A stretch of DNA of 64,000 nucleotides from Aquarana catesbeiana (GCF_042186555.1 NC_133324.1:130812022-130876021); one strand, 5' to 3'. Shown: positions 11,325-23,404, counted from the first letter of the stretch. Program-made: numbers and translations. Notes: generated from the letters alone by a model not told the origin.

Positions 11325-11326
11325 TA

Positions 11327-11582
11327 ATTTTACATTTAGAACAAAGCTAGAGCTTGGCTCCAAAGTGATTTCACTCTCACCAGTTATTGGCTGCATAAAT
11401 GTGTTTGTTCAGCTCTTTGTGCCTATCCAAAGTTGAGGAGGAAGTGCGAGCAGTTAGGGCTTATCTTGTGGGATTGTATACAGCCTCCCTCAATTCAGCA
11501 CATGGTGCCTAAAGCCTTGTACACACTATTCTTTTTTTTTTTTTGTTCAACTATTCGTTCAACCCCTGTCAGCACTGTCCTG
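11327..11582. other. No gene seen
   Basis: Short stretch between the Tc1 pair and the CR1-like LINE, with a T run at 11531-11543. Nothing recognisable. Confidence 0.5.
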
Positions 11583-14425
11583 TTACATAGTTACATAGTA
11601 GGTGAGGTTGAAAAAAGACACAAGTCCATCAAGTCCAACCTATGTGTGTGATTATGTGTCAGTATTACATTATATATCCCTGTATGTTGCGGTCATTCAG
11701 GTGATTATCTAATAGTTTCTTGAAGCTATCGATGCTCCCCGCTGAGACCACCGCCTGTGGAAGGGAATTCCATATCCTTGCCGCTCTTACAGTAAAGAAC
11801 CCTCTACGTAGTTTAAGGTTAAACCTCTTTTCTTCTAATTGTAATGCGTGGCCACGAGTCTTATTAAACTCTCTTCTGCGAAAAAGTTTTATCCCTATTG
11901 TGGGGTCACCAGTACAGTTTTTTGTAAATTGAAATCATATCCCCTCTCAAGGGTCTCTTCTCCAGAGAGAATAAGTTCAGTGCTTGCAACCTTTCCTCAT
12001 AACTAAGATCCTCCAGACCCTTTATTAGCTTTGTTGCCCTTCTTTGTACTCGCTCCATTTCCAGTACATCCTTCCTGAGGACTGGTGCCCAGAACTGGAC
12101 AACATACTCCAGGTGCGGCCGGACCAGAGTCTTGTAGAGTGGGAGAATTATCGTTTTATCTCTTGCGTTGATCCCCCTTTTAATGCATGCCAATATTCTG
12201 TTTGCTTTATTAGCAGCAGCTTGGCATTGCATGCCATTGCTGAGCCTATCATCTACTAGGACCCCCAGGTCCTTTTCCATCCTAGATTCCCCCAGAGGTT
12301 CTCCCCCCAGTGTATAGATTGCATTCATATTTTTGCCACCCAAATGCATTATTTTACATTTTTCTACATTGAATCTCATTTGCCATGTAGTCGCCCACCC
12401 CATTAATTTGTTCAGGTCTTTTTGCAAGGTTTCCACATCCTGCGGAGAAGTTATTGCCCTGCTTAGCTTAGTATCGTCTGCAAATACAGAGATTGAACTG
12501 TTTATCCCATCCTCCTGGTCGTTTATAAACAAATTAAATAGGATTGGTCCCAGCACAGAACCCTGGGGAGGGAACCCCACTACCCACCCCTGACCATTCC
12601 GAGTACTCCCCATTTATCACCACCCTCTGAACTCGCCCTTGTAGCCAGTTTTTAATCCATGTACTCACCCTATGGTCCATGCCAACGGACCTTATTTTGT
12701 ACAGTAAACGTTTATGGGGTGTCAAATGCTTTTGCAAAATCCAGATACACCACGTCTACGGGCCTTCCTTTATCTAGATGGCAACTCACCTCCTCATAGA
12801 AGGTTAATAGATTGGTTTGGCAAGAACGATTCTTCATGAATCCATGCTGATTACTGCTAATGATATTGTTCTTATTACTAAAATCTTGTATATAGTCCCT
12901 TATCATTCCCTCCAAGAGTTTACATACTATTGATGTTAGGCTAACTGGTCTGTAATTCCCAGGGATGTATTTTGGGCCCTTTTAAATATTGGTGCTACAT
13001 TGTTTTTTCTGCAATCAGCTGGTACCATTCCAGTCAATAGACTGTCTGTAAAAATTAGGAACAACGGTCTGGCAATCACTTGACTGAGTTCCCTAAGTAC
13101 CCTCGGATGCAAGCCATCTGGTCCCGGTGATTTATTAATGTTAAGTTTCTCAAGTCTAATTTTAATTCTGTCCTCTGTTAACCATGGAGGTGCTTCCTGT
13201 GTTGTGTCATGAGGATAAACACTGCTGTTTTGGTTACTGAAGCCCCCCGATTCACTCGTGAAGACTGAGGAGAAGAATAAATTCAATACCTTCGCCATCT
13301 CCCCATCCTTTGTAACCAGATGTCCTTCCTCATTCTTTATGGGGCCAATATGGTCTGTCCTCCCTTTTTTACTGTTTACATACTTAAAGAATTTCTTGGG
13401 ATTTTTTTTGCTCTCCTCCGCTATGTGTCTTTCATGTTCTATCTTAGCCGTCCTAATTGCACCCTTACATTTCTTATTGCATTCTTTATAAAGTCTGAAT
13501 GCTGAGGATGATCCCTCAACCCTGTATTTTTTGAAGGCCTTCTCCTTTGCTTTTATATGCATTTTTACATTGGAGTTAAGCCATCCAGGATTTTTGTTCG
13601 CTCTTTTAAATGTATTACCCAATGAGATACATTGGCTAATGCCCTTATTTAATATGCTCTTAAAGCAAACCCATCTCTCCTCCGTATTCTTTGTTCCTAA
13701 TATTTTATCCCAATTTATGCCTTTTAGCAAGGTTTGTCGTTTAGGGAAGTTGGCTCTTTTGAAATTCAGTGTCTTTGTGTTCCCTTCATGTTTCCTATTT
13801 GTGTGATTTATACTGAAACTAATTGACCTGTGATCGCTGTTACCTAAATTGCCCCGTATTTCCACATCCGTGATCAGGTCTGTATTGTTGGTAATCAGTA
13901 GATCCAGTAATGTTTTATTTCTAGTTGGTGCGTCTACCATCTGACCCATAAAATTGTCCTGCAAGACATTAAGGAACTGGCGAGCCTTAAATGAATGTGC
14001 GGTTCCCTCCGCCCAGTCTATGTCTGGATAATTAAAATCCCCCATTATGATAACACTTCCCATCCTTGCTGCTAATCCAATTTGTGATAGGAGATCCGTC
14101 TCCACTTCCTCCCTCAGGTTAGGGGGCCTATAGCATACTCCCAGTAATATTTTCCCCTTAGCTTCATCCCTTTGGAGCTCTACCCATAAGGATTCCACCT
14201 CCTCTCTAGCTCCCTCAGCGATGTCATCTCTCACATTCGCTTGTACATTATTCTTGATATATAGGCATACCCCTCCCCCTTTTTTACCCTCTCTATCCTT
14301 GCGGTATAGGGTATACCCTTGAATGTTTGCCAGCCAATCATGAGAGCTGTTGAACCAGGTCTCTGAAATTCCCACAAAATCCAAATCCTCCTTGTACAAC
14401 AGTATCTCTAGTTCACAGTATCTCT
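11583..14425 (-). mobile_element. CR1-like LINE, 5'-truncated
   Basis: Non-LTR retrotransposon on the minus strand. The 3' end at 11583 carries the short tandem tail seen as TTACATAGTTACATAGT on the + strand, in place of poly(A), which is usual for CR1/L2-type LINEs. The 5' end stops within the endonuclease at roughly 14425; the exact boundary is unclear because the hAT element at 14472 lies just beyond. Confidence 0.88.
11655..14425 (-). pseudogene. CR1-like ORF2 (endonuclease-RT), broken
   Basis: Encodes an APE endonuclease followed by reverse transcriptase. The frame 14425-12936 gives endonuclease motifs ISETWF, GDFNYPDIDW and SDHRSI, then SPGPDGLHP at the RT start. RT continues in broken frames: FMKNRSCQTNLL and YLDFAKAFD (12915-12712), a strand-switch block (12737-12534), then GSVLGPILFN and FADDTKL (Asp-Asp within 12473-12484) in 12613-11906. 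The C-terminal block RGHALQLEEKRFN...FFTVRAARIWNSLP is readable in a further frame between about 11870 and 11730, and a stop lies near 11660. At least three frame changes. The FADD box and the ATKLI...LSYEERL block fit CR1/L2-like RT. Confidence 0.88.
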
Positions 14426-14471
14426 GTTCTGGGTGCTGCTTCAGCGACTTGCCCTCTGGTACACTGAACAC

Positions 14472-16801
14472 TAGGGATGAGCTTCGAGTCGAACCCATGT
14501 TCGACTCGAACATCGCCTGTTCGATCGTTCGTCGAATAGCGAATGTTATGGGCTGTTCGCGCCAAATTCGAGTGGCGTGTCAAGGCCCATAATTCACTGC
14601 GGCATCGCAGTGCATTGCTGGCTGATAATTGGCCAAGCACAGTGCCATCTGTACAGAGAGCCGTAATTGGCCAAAGCCAGGGTGGCTTTGGCCAATTACA
14701 ATTTTCGATGCAATACTTTGCAGCAGGGCTCATTCCTGCGCTCCAACTAGAGTATCTGTGAGGGGTTGCAGTGTTGTGGCACCAGCACCATTGCCCAAGA
14801 CCCAATTTTTCAGCCCCTGTTTAACAGAGGCGTATAATTACAATTTCTGATGCAATACTTTGCAGCAGGGCTCATTCCTGCGCTCCAACTAGAGTATCTG
14901 TGAGGGGTTGCAGTGTTGTGGCACCAGCACCACTGCCCAAGACCCAATTTTTCAGCCCCTGTTTAACAGAGGCGTATAATTACAATTTCTGATGCAATAC
15001 TTTGCAGCAGGGCTCATTCCTGCGCTCCAACTAGAGTATCTGTGAGGGGTTGCAGTGTTGTGGCACCAGCACCATCGCCCAAGACCCAATTTTTCAGCCC
15101 CTGTTTAACAGAGGCGTATAATTACAATTTCTGATGCAATACTTTGCAGCAGGGCTCATTCCTGCGCTCCAACTATAGCATCTGTGAGGGGTTGCAGTGT
15201 TGTGGCACCAGTGCCTAAGGCCCAATTTTTCTGCCCCTGTTTAACAGGGGCATGTAATTACAATTTTTGAAGCAATACTTTGCAGCAGGGCTCATTCCTG
15301 CGCTCCAACTAGAGTATCTGTGAGGGGTTGCAGTGTTGTGGCACCAGCACCAGTGCCCAAGGCCCAATCTTTCTGCCCCTGTTTAACAGGGGCGTATAAT
15401 TACAATTTTTGCTGCAATACCTTGCAGCAGGGCTCATTCCTGCGCTCCAACTATAGCATCTGTGAGGGGTTGCAGTGTTGTGGCACCAGTGCCTAAGGCC
15501 CAATTTTTCTGCCCCTGTTCAACAAGGACATGTAATTACATTTCTTGATCTAATATTTCACAGCAGGACCCATTCCTGTGCCCACCAAGAGTAACTGTGA
15601 GGGCTTACAGTGTTGTGGCAACACCACCACCACCACCAAAGGCCCAATTTTTCTACCACTGTTCAACAATGGCATGTAATTACAATTCTTGATCTAATAT
15701 TTCACAGCAGGGCCCGTTCCTGCACCCACCAAGAGTAACTGTGAGGGCTTACAGTGTTGTGGCAACCCCAACACCTAAGGCCCCAATTTCTGCAGAGTAT
15801 ATAGGGCAGGCCCCTACTTTCAAGCATCCAACTTACAAACGACTCCTACTTGCAAACGGAAGGAGACAACAAGAAGTGAGATGAAATCTACCACTAGGAA
15901 GGGAAATTCTCTCCTGTAAGAGTTAATATGGGAAAAATGTGTCTCTTCTCCACTGATGCTATTATCACCAATCCTTGTTTCACTAAAAAACCCAAATTTT
16001 CAAAAAACATTTGTCATTGGGACAGAAAGTGAGGTGAAATCTTCTGAAGAGAAGCACAGACAGCAAAACAAAGGTTATAGGGGTGATAACCCTTCCCTAT
16101 GTTTTCCAAAAAGCTTAAAAATAGATTTTTTGGCTGAAGCTACACTTTAAAAATGTACCAGTTCAAAATTACAAACAGATTCTACTTAACAACAAACCTA
16201 CAGTTCCTGTCTTGTTTGCACCGCCTGTATACTGCTGTTCAGAGTATATAGGGCCTGGGGGCCCCACGCCTTTCCTTTTTTTAATTTGGGTGCCGGGTTC
16301 CCCATAATATCCATACAAGACCCAAAGGGGCTGGTAATGGACTGGGGGGGGGGGGTACCCATGCCGTTTGTCTCACTGATTTTCATCCATATTGCCAGGA
16401 CCTGACATTACATTAAAGCCGCAAGCAGTTTTAAATTACTTTTATTCCTTTACAAATGTCATTTTGTGGAGGGACTGTTCTAAGCACGGGAAACACGTGC
16501 CACTTTACAAGCATACTTTAGACACCCCCCAGGTACGATATTTAAAGGAATAGTTCACTTTTTTTCACTTTAAGCATCATTAAAATCACTGCTCCCGAAA
16601 AAACGTTTTTTGAATTGATCCATGTCCCCTGGGGCAGGACTCGGGTCCCCAAACCCTTTTTAGGACAATAACTTGCATATTAGCCTTTAAAATTAGCACT
16701 TTTGATTTCGAACGTTCGAGATCCCATAGACTTTAACGGGGTTCTAAAGTTCGCAGGTTCTGGTGCGAACTGAACCGGGGGGGGTGTTCGGCTCATCCCT
16801 A
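14472..16801 (+). mobile_element. hAT-type non-autonomous element, 2.33 kb
   Basis: Ends TAGGGATGAGC and GCTCATCCCTA form short inverted repeats and are flanked by the exact 8-bp duplication CTGAACAC (14464-14471 and 16802-16809). Eight-base duplications and TAGGGATG termini are the signature of the hAT superfamily. No transposase frame is present. The interior holds a 142-bp tandem array and an AT-rich right third. Confidence 0.85.
14690..15790 (+). repeat. 142-bp tandem array, about 8 units
   Basis: The phrase GCAATACTTTGCAGCAGGG recurs at 14710, 14852, 14994, 15136, 15272 and 15414, with spacings of 142, 142, 142, 136 and 142. Two more diverged units follow near 15550 and 15694. The first units are most alike, so homogenisation is recent at the left side. 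Confidence 0.85.
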
Positions 16802-16809
16802 CTGAACAC

Positions 16810-17046
16810 TCACATTCATTAAAAGTTTATTTTAGTGACATTCTCTGTTTGGATGAGAGTAGAGCTACACTTTCGTATCCAATGTAACAAGTGAAGAAAG
16901 TTCTCTGCTTCTGACAGCTGACAAAAAAAAATAAAAAAATCCAGGCAGTCTGCCAAGTTTATCTCAACATGGGAGTTAACTATAAATAAAGTAACATTTA
17001 GTTCTTAGATCAAAGAAATTAACTTCAGTCTGTAAATGAGGGTAGT
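16810..17046. other. No gene seen
   Basis: Unique-looking sequence to the right of the hAT element. It should be the continuation of the sequence left of 14464. No coding signal. Confidence 0.4.
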
Positions 17047-17141
17047 TTAACCACTTAGAGAGTAAACCTTTTTCTGACACTTGTTGCTTACAAGTTAAAA
17101 TCTGTATTTTTTTATAGAAAATTTACTAAGAACCTCCAAAC

Positions 17142-17229
<88 letters not shown>

Positions 17230-17611
17230 TTTTATCAGAGACCCTAGAGAATAAAATGGTGGTTGCTGGAATATTTTATGTCACACTGTATTTTATGTCA
17301 CACTGTATTTTATGTCACAGCTCTAGATGAGAGTAAGAGGGGGTGTAAATGATGTCACATTCTACCCTCATCGAACCAGAGAATGCCTTGTATTCATTGA
17401 AAAAAAAATGTTTGCTGAATGGCAGAGGTATGGGAGTGAGCGACCCCCTGTGTCTAATGTAACAGACAGGATGTTGCTGCAGCTGCACCCAGAATAGGAG
17501 AGAGCTGACTGTATGTGGCATAGACTACAATGCTGAGTTTGAGAATCTTAAGCAGTCAGATGTGACACATATGTGCTCATTATATGGAACCAAACTGATC
17601 TAACGTAAGTT
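17047..17611 (+). repeat. TTAA-type repeat with (TA)n
   Basis: Begins TTAACCACTTAGAGAG. It contains a (TA)n tract of about 86 bp (17141-17226) and three copies of a 17-bp unit with TTTTATGTCACACTGTA (17271-17320). No gene seen. Confidence 0.55.
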
Positions 17612-18159
17612 TTAACCACCTCAATAACGGACAATTCCACCCCTTCCTGAACCTGCCCAGGCCATTTTTACATTTTCACTGCTGTCACACTTTGAACGAC
17701 AATTGCGCAGTCATGCAATACAGTACCCAAGTAAAATTTTTTATCAGATAAAGCTTTTTTTGGTGGTATTTTATCACCACTGGGCTTTATATATATATAT
17801 ATATATATATATCACCATATGCAGGGTGAGGTGCACTAAACGATCTTGGCTGTGCTAGCAATCTGGTCCTTCCCACGGACCGATATGTAGAAACGATGAG
17901 TCAGGATTGCTGCACAAGAAATGTATTTCCATAAAAGATTCCAAAGACATCGAACCAATACCAGATGCGGCTGGCTGCGACGTTTCGGCCTTTCACAGAT
18001 AATGCCATTTCTCACAATCGTATGTCAGACATACGATTGTGAGAAAGGGCGTTATCTGTGAAAGCCCGAAACGTTGCAGCCAGCTGCATCTGGTATTGGT
18101 TCGATGTCTTTGGAATCTTTTATGGAAATATATTTCTTGTGCAGCAATCCTGACTCATC

Positions 18160-18221
<62 letters not shown>

Positions 18222-18890
18222 AACACACACACACTTTTTTCTTTGTTTTTGTTATAAAAATTTTGCAAATAAATAAATTTTTCTCCTAAGTTTAAGCCAA
18301 ATTGTATTCTGCTATGTTCCTTTGGTAAACAAAATAACACAAATCAGTGTATATTATTTAGTCTGGGTAAAAGTTATAAGGTCCACAAACTATGGTATAT
18401 ATATTTGATGCCAGGACAATACAGTACAATTACCCCCCATATTACCCCTTTTTGGAAAGTAGACAATCCAAGGTATTTAGTAAGAGGCATGGTGAGTTTT
18501 TTGAAGCTGTAATTTTTTCCCCAACTTTTTGGAAAATTATTAAATTAAGTTAAATTCGTTTTTTTTTTTTTTTTTCACAAAGTTGTCATTTTAACAAGTT
18601 ATTTCTCACACACTGCATAGGCATACTTAGAATTACACCTCAAAGCACATTCTGTTATGCCGCCCGAGTATGGGGAAGCACCTTTGGGCTTTCAAGGAGC
18701 ATAACATACACATCTAATTTCCTGAGGCCCTGAAGAACCAGGAAAGTAGAAAAACCCACAAAATGACCACATTTTGGAAAGCAAATACTCCAAAGTATTT
18801 TCCAAGAGGCATAATGAGTCTTTTGAAATCGTGATTTTTTTTTTTTGACACATTTTTGGAAAACGCAGGAAAGAAAACCACTTTTATGGC
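17612..18890 (+). repeat. TTAA family A/H-like repeat interrupted by a palindrome
   Basis: Starts TTAACCACCTCAATAACGG and follows family A order to TATCACCACTGGGC (about 17786), where AT repeats and the 269-bp palindrome intervene. AT-rich family H modules then follow to 18880. Confidence 0.55.
17893..18161. repeat. 269-bp near-perfect palindrome
   Basis: Two 134-bp arms (17893-18026 and 18028-18161) are reverse complements around a single base at 18027, with six mismatches and no gap by direct reading. The palindrome is flanked by AT repeats on both sides (17788-17812 and 18162-18218). Each arm carries a CCGAAACGTTG-like motif. Confidence 0.9.
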
Positions 18891-20003
18891 ACTGCGTTAC
18901 TTTAACTGACAATTGCGCAGTTATGCAACGCTGTACCCAAATAAAATTTATGTAATTTTTTTCCCCATAAATAGAGCTTTTTTTTGGTTTTATTAGATTA
19001 CCACTGCAGTGTTTTATTTTTTTGTGCTATAAACAAAAAAAGATCAACAATTTTGAGGGAAAAAAAAAACAATATTTTTTTTAAAAACAATCCCAATAAG
19101 TGTATATTGATTGGTTTACATGAACATTATAGCGTCTTCAAACTATGGGATATATACTTTTATTTTTTTATATACTAGTAATGACAGTGATCAGTGACTT
19201 ATAGCGGGACTGCAATATTGTGGCGGAAAATCGGACACTAACTGACACTTTGCGGGAACCAGTAACACTAATACAGTGATCAGTGCTAAAAATATGCAGT
19301 TACTGTACCAATGACACTGGCTGGGAAGGGGATAGACAGCTAGGGCGATCAAAGGGTTAACTGTGTGCCTAGCCAGTGTTTTACTGTACTATGCATGCTA
19401 CTTTTACTAGGGAAGAGATGGATTATATTCCCTGCTTGGCCGGAACACAGAATCCATCCCTTCCCCCCTGTCAAAACGGAACTCTGCCTTGTTTACAAGG
19501 ATCCGTTCTGAGTCTCCGCCTGACGATCAGGCAGATATACTGGGGAACAATGAGTGCCTGCCACCTGCAGATCGGCATCTGCTGTGAAGCGACCTGCAGG
19601 AGGCACGCCCCCTGCAGGTGGAATTTCAGGATCACGTATATATATATACAGCAAAACTGCTATAGGGTGGTCAGCATGTAGTCAAAATGTATTTTTTTTT
19701 TTTTTTTAGACAAAGTTGTCAATTAATAAGATATTTCTAACACACATCATAGACATACTTAGAATTACACCCCAAAACTCATTCTGCTACTCCACCCTAG
19801 TATGGGGATACCACATGCCATAGGGAGGGACCCTGAATCCAAGGATTATTCGGGCTTTCTAGGGGCCTTCATTTATGCATATAGTTTTCTGACTACCTAT
19901 CACACTTTTTTGTATGTCAGTTATTCAGACGTCAGTGTCAGTTAGGTGTCCAATTTGTCCACCGCAATATCCCACTATAAGTCGCTGATCGCCGCCATCA
20001 CCA
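18891..20003 (+). repeat. TTAA family A-like fragments and family H module
   Basis: 18891-19680 follows family A order, including a palindromic apex CCTTGTTTACAAGG at 19487-19500. 19681-19950 is a family H module. No gene. Confidence 0.5.
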
Positions 20004-20400
20004 GCCCTTTCACACTGGGGCGGTTTGCAGGCCCTATTGCGCTAATAATAGCGCCTGCAAACCGACCCGAAAGTGCCGCTACTTTCATTCCAGTGTGAAA
20101 GCCCTGAAGGCTTTCACACTGGAGCGATGCGCTGGCAGGACGGTAAAAAAAGTCCTGCCAGCAGCATCTTTGGAGCGGTGAAGGAGCGGAGTGTATACCG
20201 CTCCTGCCCATTGAAATCAATGGGACGGCGCGGCTATACCGCCGGCAAAGCGCCTCTGCAGAGGCGCTTTGCGGTGGTATTTAACCCTTTCTCGGCCGCT
20301 AGCGGGGGGTAAAACCGCCCCGCTAGCGGCCGCATACCGACGGTAAAACGCCGCCAATAATAGCCGACGCCGCCCCAGTGTGAAAGGGCTCTACTAGTAA
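20004..20400. mobile_element. MITE with CCCTTTCACACTG termini, copy 1
   Basis: Terminal inverted repeats GCCCTTTCACACTGGGGCGG and its complement bound a 397-bp GC-rich element with internal partial palindromes (the segment around 20090-20120 repeats the terminal phrase). Other copies are at 26240, 47831 and 58136. The superfamily is uncertain; the 58-kb copy suggests TA target sites. Confidence 0.8.
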
Positions 20401-21940
20401 AAAATAAATAAAAATGCCATAAAACTATACCCTATTTTGTAGACACTATAACTTTTGCGCAAACCAATCAATATACGCTTATTGGCCTAAACTGATGAAG
20501 AAATTAGATTTTTAAAACATTTTTCCTTGTCAAATTTGTTTATTGTTTGCAACAAAAAATCTTTAAATTTGTTTTATATGTTTTAAAATATAATATGTTT
20601 TATAGCAGAAAGTAAAAAAAAATTTTTTTTTTTTCAAAATTATCGTTTATAGCGCAAAAAATAAAAAATGCAGAAGTGATCAAACACCACCAAAAGAAAG
20701 CTCTATTTGTGGGGAAAAAAGGACATCAATTGTATTTGGGTACAGCATCGCACAACCGCGCAATTGTCAGTTAAAATAACGCAGTGCCATATTGCAAAAA
20801 ATGACCTGGGCATAAAGGGGGTAAATCTTCTGGAGTTCAATTGATTAAAGTGGTCCTAAAGTCTAAACATTTTCACCTGAAAGTGGAGTTCCACCCAAAA
20901 GTTTTTTCCGCTATAAACAAAAAAAGACCAACAATTTTGAAAAAAAAAAAAAAAAACAATATTTTTTTACATCCTACTATAAAACGTATCAACAAAATTG
21001 AAAAAAAAAATCAAAATTTCTTCATCAATTTAGGCCAATATGTATTCAGCTATATATTTTTGGTAAAAAAAAATCCCAATAAGCGTATATTGATTGGTTT
21101 GCACAAAAGTTATTGCATCTACAAACTATGGGATATTTTTTTTTTTACATTTTTCTAGTAATGGCGGCGTGATCAGTGACTTATAGCGGGACTGTGATAG
21201 TGCAGCGAACAGTCGGACACTAACTGACACTTTTTGGGGACCAGTGACACTAATAGTGATTAGTGCTAAAAATATGCACTGTCACTGTACGAATGATACT
21301 AGCTGGGAAGGAATTAAACATCAGGGGCGATCCAACGGTGTGCCTAGCCAGTGCTTGTGTACTGTGGAAGAGGTGCTTTTACTAGGGGAAGTCATGGATC
21401 ATTGTCCCTACTTTACAGGTACACAGGATTAATACCTTCCCTACTGACAGAACGGCGATCTGCCTCTGTGCTGGATGATCGGTGGGTGTCGGCAGACATT
21501 GTGTGTTTAATCACAGCAGGGGCGTGTCGCCGACGGCACACATGTGCGCCCCAGACCCAGAAGTTTTGGATCACGTATGTGATCCAGTGCAGCAGTGCTA
21601 CCCTGCCGCTGTATAAGTTATACAAATGGCTGGTATACATTGTATACTAGAACATTATGACAGATTTAAACAAAGCCCTCCAGCAGCGCACTGTCACCTT
21701 CACCTTGGTTTTCCTTCCGGGTTCGTGCTCATCCGGCCATTTAAATGGTCAGGCTGTGATGATGTCACTCCTGCACATGGGCACGGGAGCCACAGTCATG
21801 GCACAGTGTGCCACCCATTCAGAGTGCAAACGCTGCTTCCAGCGTGACTATCCCCTGAACACCACACTTTAGGACACATTCACTGTACCTACAGGAAAGC
21901 CTTTTTATAGTCCTACAGGTGGGTACAAGTCACGTGTGCT
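20401..21940. repeat. Mixed family A fragments, both orientations
   Basis: 20401-20830 is antisense family A, 20875-20905 is a short piece of the family B end (AGTGGAGTTCCACCC), and 20920-21660 is sense family A-like. 21660-21940 is unclassified. No gene. Confidence 0.45.
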
Positions 21941-22933
21941 TTAACCGCTTCCGGACCAGCTGCCGCAGTTTTACTGCAGCAGGTTGGCTCCCCTGCGCGA
22001 AATCACGTTACTGTACGTGATCTCGCGGGGTCTGGATAGCAGGCGCGTGCGCCCGCTGCACAGCGGGGGTGCCGTTCCCCCTGGCCGACGGTCGCGATGA
22101 CCGCCGGCCACGAGCAATCGTGATCAGGAGACACAGAACAGGGATGAGTGTATGTAAACACACACTTCCCTGTTCTGTTCTGACAGAAGTGACAGATCGT
22201 GTGTTCCTATTAGTTAGGGACCACCATCCGTCACTTCCTGTAGTTAGTCCCTCCCCCTTCAGTTAGAATCACCTCCCAGGGAACACAGTTAACCCCTTCA
22301 CCGCTCCCTAGTGTTAACCCCCTTCACTGCCAGTGACATTTTTACAGTAATCAAGGCATTTTTAATCGCACTGATCGCTGTATTAATGCCAATGGTTCCA
22401 AAAATGTGTCAAAATTGTCCGATGTGTCCGCCATAATGTCGCAGCCACGATAAAAATCGCAGATCGCTGCCATCCCTAGTAAAAAAAAATTATAATAAAA
22501 ATGCTATAAATCTATCCCCTATTTTGTAGACGCTATAACTTTTGTGCAAACCAATAAATCAACGCTTATTGCGATTTTTTTTTTTTTTTTTACCAAAAAT
22601 ATGTAGAAGAATATATATCAGCCTAAACTGAGGGAAAAATGTTTTTTTTTAAATATTTTTTGGGGATATTTATTATAGCAAAAAGTAAAATTTATTGCGT
22701 TTTTTTCAAAATTGTCGCTCTTCTTTTTTTGTTTATAGCGCAAAAAATAAAAACCGCAGGTGATCAAATACCACCAAAAGAAAGCTTTCTTTATGGGGAA
22801 AAAAGGACATCGATTTTGATTGGGTAAAATGTCGTACGACCGCGCAATTGTCAGTGAAAATGACGCAGTACCGAATCGCAAAAAGTGCTCTGGTCAGAAA
22901 GGGGGTAAATTCTTCTGGGGCTGAAGTGGTTAA
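21941..22933 (-). mobile_element. TTAA family A element, complete, 993 bp
   Basis: Flanked by TTAA at 21941-21944 and 22930-22933, with ends CCGCTTCCGG and GCTGAAGTGG. It holds a hairpin around TGTAAACA (22135-22176). No coding frame. A non-autonomous TTAA-class DNA element, lying immediately upstream of the TBCA promoter. Confidence 0.75.
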
Positions 22934-22984
22934 AAACTGTCAGGGGCCACACGTAGGCGCACCTGTATCTGGTAACGTTAGCAA

Positions 22985-23263
22985 CACTATCCTAACGCTC
23001 TGACACACACATGAACGCGCACACACGCCCCATAGTGCACAGGCATGGAGCATGCGCTGTACGTAACCGTACGCACTTTCTCCTTTCCCGCCTCCTCCAT
23101 ACACACGCTGTATCCAAGACGCAGAGCGGGGTACGCATGCGCAGAACGTACGCAGACTCTCCCGCATTCTCCTCTCCTTCCGCCCTGCAGTGACTGTACC
23201 CGTACTGCGCACTCTCCGTGATCTCTGGTAGCTGCGTGTCTTTGTGTTCTCTCCTCCGGTAAG
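22985..23263 (+). promoter_or_regulatory. TBCA: TBCA promoter and 5' UTR, CpG-rich
   Basis: The 280 bp before the TBCA start are rich in CpG, unlike the flanking repeats, and lack an obvious TATA box. GCATGCGCA at 23135-23143 is within one base of an NRF-1 site. The context AAGATGG around the start codon has the favoured -3 purine and +4 G. The transcription start cannot be placed from sequence alone. Confidence 0.65.
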
Positions 23264-23316
23264 ATGGCGGATCCGCGGCTCAGGCAAATCAAGATCAAGA
23301 CTGGCGTGGTGAAGCG
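23264..23316 (+). CDS. TBCA: TBCA exon 1 (tubulin-folding cofactor A), first 18 codons
   Basis: TBCA is a small three-helix chaperone that receives newly folded beta-tubulin from CCT in the cytosol and passes it to the cofactor D/E pathway for heterodimer assembly. The reading MADPRLRQIKIKTGVVK(R) matches the highly conserved vertebrate N-terminus. The known mammalian protein differs here by about one residue, to my knowledge. The exon ends CG^GTGAGT at 23316/23317, phase 2, so the Arg codon is completed by the next exon. The CpG-rich upstream region and the genuine donor argue against a processed pseudogene. The protein is about 108 residues in vertebrates, so roughly 90 residues remain to be encoded downstream. 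I looked for the next exon (expected start LVKEKVMYEKEA) on the + strand and did not see it before 64000. Confidence 0.93.
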
Positions 23317-23404
23317 GTGAGTAGAGTGGGCGGGAGGATAATGAATGTGATCTGTATACATTGTGTACTGCGCCCGACCGCCTCATATCCCCGCCCACCC
23401 AGGC

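Noticed and set aside
23264..23316. Processed TBCA pseudogene
   Set aside because: Coding ends at a consensus donor with intronic repeat DNA behind and CpG-rich sequence in front; a processed copy would continue into exon 2.
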